The position numbers and the translations under genes were made by a program. Of a stretch of DNA of 34,414 nucleotides, positions 34,254 through 34,414 are shown piece after piece; position 1 is the stretch's first letter, and every line of letters starts with the position of its first letter. The notes beneath the pieces were generated by a model that worked only from the letters and a program-made list of their open reading frames with translations, was not told where the DNA came from and searched no databases. The stretch is from Gammaproteobacteria bacterium (GTDB taxonomy: Bacteria; Pseudomonadota; Gammaproteobacteria; S144-34): assembly GCA_026989495.1 (NCBI GenBank), contig JALSJE010000008.1, positions 1 through 34,414 on the forward strand. The letters run 5' to 3'.

Positions 34254-34414
34254 TCACGGCGCCCTCCCGGAGGCGTCGCCGGTCGCAGTGTCGTCACGTC
34301 CACCGTCATCCCCCACCTCGCGCCAGGCGCGCGCGAGGGCTTCGAGCAGCGCGTCCACCTGCGCCTCGGTGTGCCCGGCGCTCAGGGTCACGCGCAGCCG
34401 CGCGGTGCCCTCCG
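34254..34414 (-). CDS. bioF: 8-amino-7-oxononanoate synthase, C-terminal end only
   Basis: The last 52 codons before a TGA at 34256-34254; the gene enters from the right edge. The residues EGTARLRVTLSAGHTEAQVD and ALLEALARAWREVG match the C-terminus of BioF-type PLP synthases, where the RLRVTLSAxHT segment is characteristic. The final 15 residues are a variable tail. BioF condenses pimeloyl-ACP with alanine. The operon context with bioH, bioC and bioD makes the call secure despite the short piece. Confidence 0.9.
   Translation of the reverse strand, partial: EGTARLRVTLSAGHTEAQVDALLEALARAWREVGDDGGRDDTATGDASGRAP

Overview
The window is a GC-rich, gene-dense chromosomal segment. The order ftsY-ftsE-ftsX with rpoH nearby, a paired M16 peptidase operon divergent from ftsY, a ccoNOQP-GHIS cluster, a ctaC-D-G-E cluster and a bioF-bioH-bioC-bioD operon all point to a gammaproteobacterium. 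An Ectothiorhodospiraceae/Chromatiales-like lineage is my best guess, but this is inference from gene order and base composition only. No rRNA, tRNA, insertion sequence, prophage or CRISPR array was seen.

Layout. (1) 1-3247: a divergent module. To the left run an exported DsrE-family protein and a phosphate-selective-porin-like outer membrane protein (cut by the window edge). To the right run an ECF sigma factor and a membrane anti-sigma factor whose C-terminal half is itself a DsrE-like domain. Two divergent promoters with the same architecture (GGAATAA-N16-GTCT) lie between them. (2) 3248-3690: a headless SHOCT-like gene remnant and a cluster of strong hairpins. (3) 3690-8899: M48 metalloprotease, DUF898 membrane protein and two M16 peptidase-family proteins (one catalytic, one not). 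(4) 8957-14498: ftsYEX, a REC-REC-GGDEF protein, and rpoH preceded by a perfect CIRCE operator. (5) 14685-23302: the cbb3 oxidase operon ccoN-O-Q-P-G-H-I-S, ending in a 29-residue membrane microprotein. (6) 23719-31428: the aa3-type oxidase genes and assembly factors (ctaB, SCO-like, surf1, ctaE, ctaG, small assembly protein, ctaD, ctaC with a fused cytochrome c domain, DUF2244), with a lone DUF2909 gene on the other strand. (7) 31510-31680: a strikingly AT-rich island. (8) 31679-34414: bioD, bioC, bioH and the 3' end of bioF.

How it fits together. The centre of the window is an aerobic respiration block with a high-affinity cbb3 and a low-affinity cytochrome-c oxidase side by side, together with most of their copper and heme delivery factors. 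Heme A synthase (ctaA/cox15) is not in the window. The ftsYEX-rpoH block is core cell biology (membrane targeting, division, heat shock), with rpoH apparently under HrcA control. The most novel-looking item is the sigma/anti-sigma module at the left. Its anti-sigma factor appears to carry a periplasmic DsrE sensor that resembles the exported DsrE protein the module itself probably controls. This suggests a periplasmic sulfur- or redox-responsive feedback circuit linked to an outer-membrane porin.
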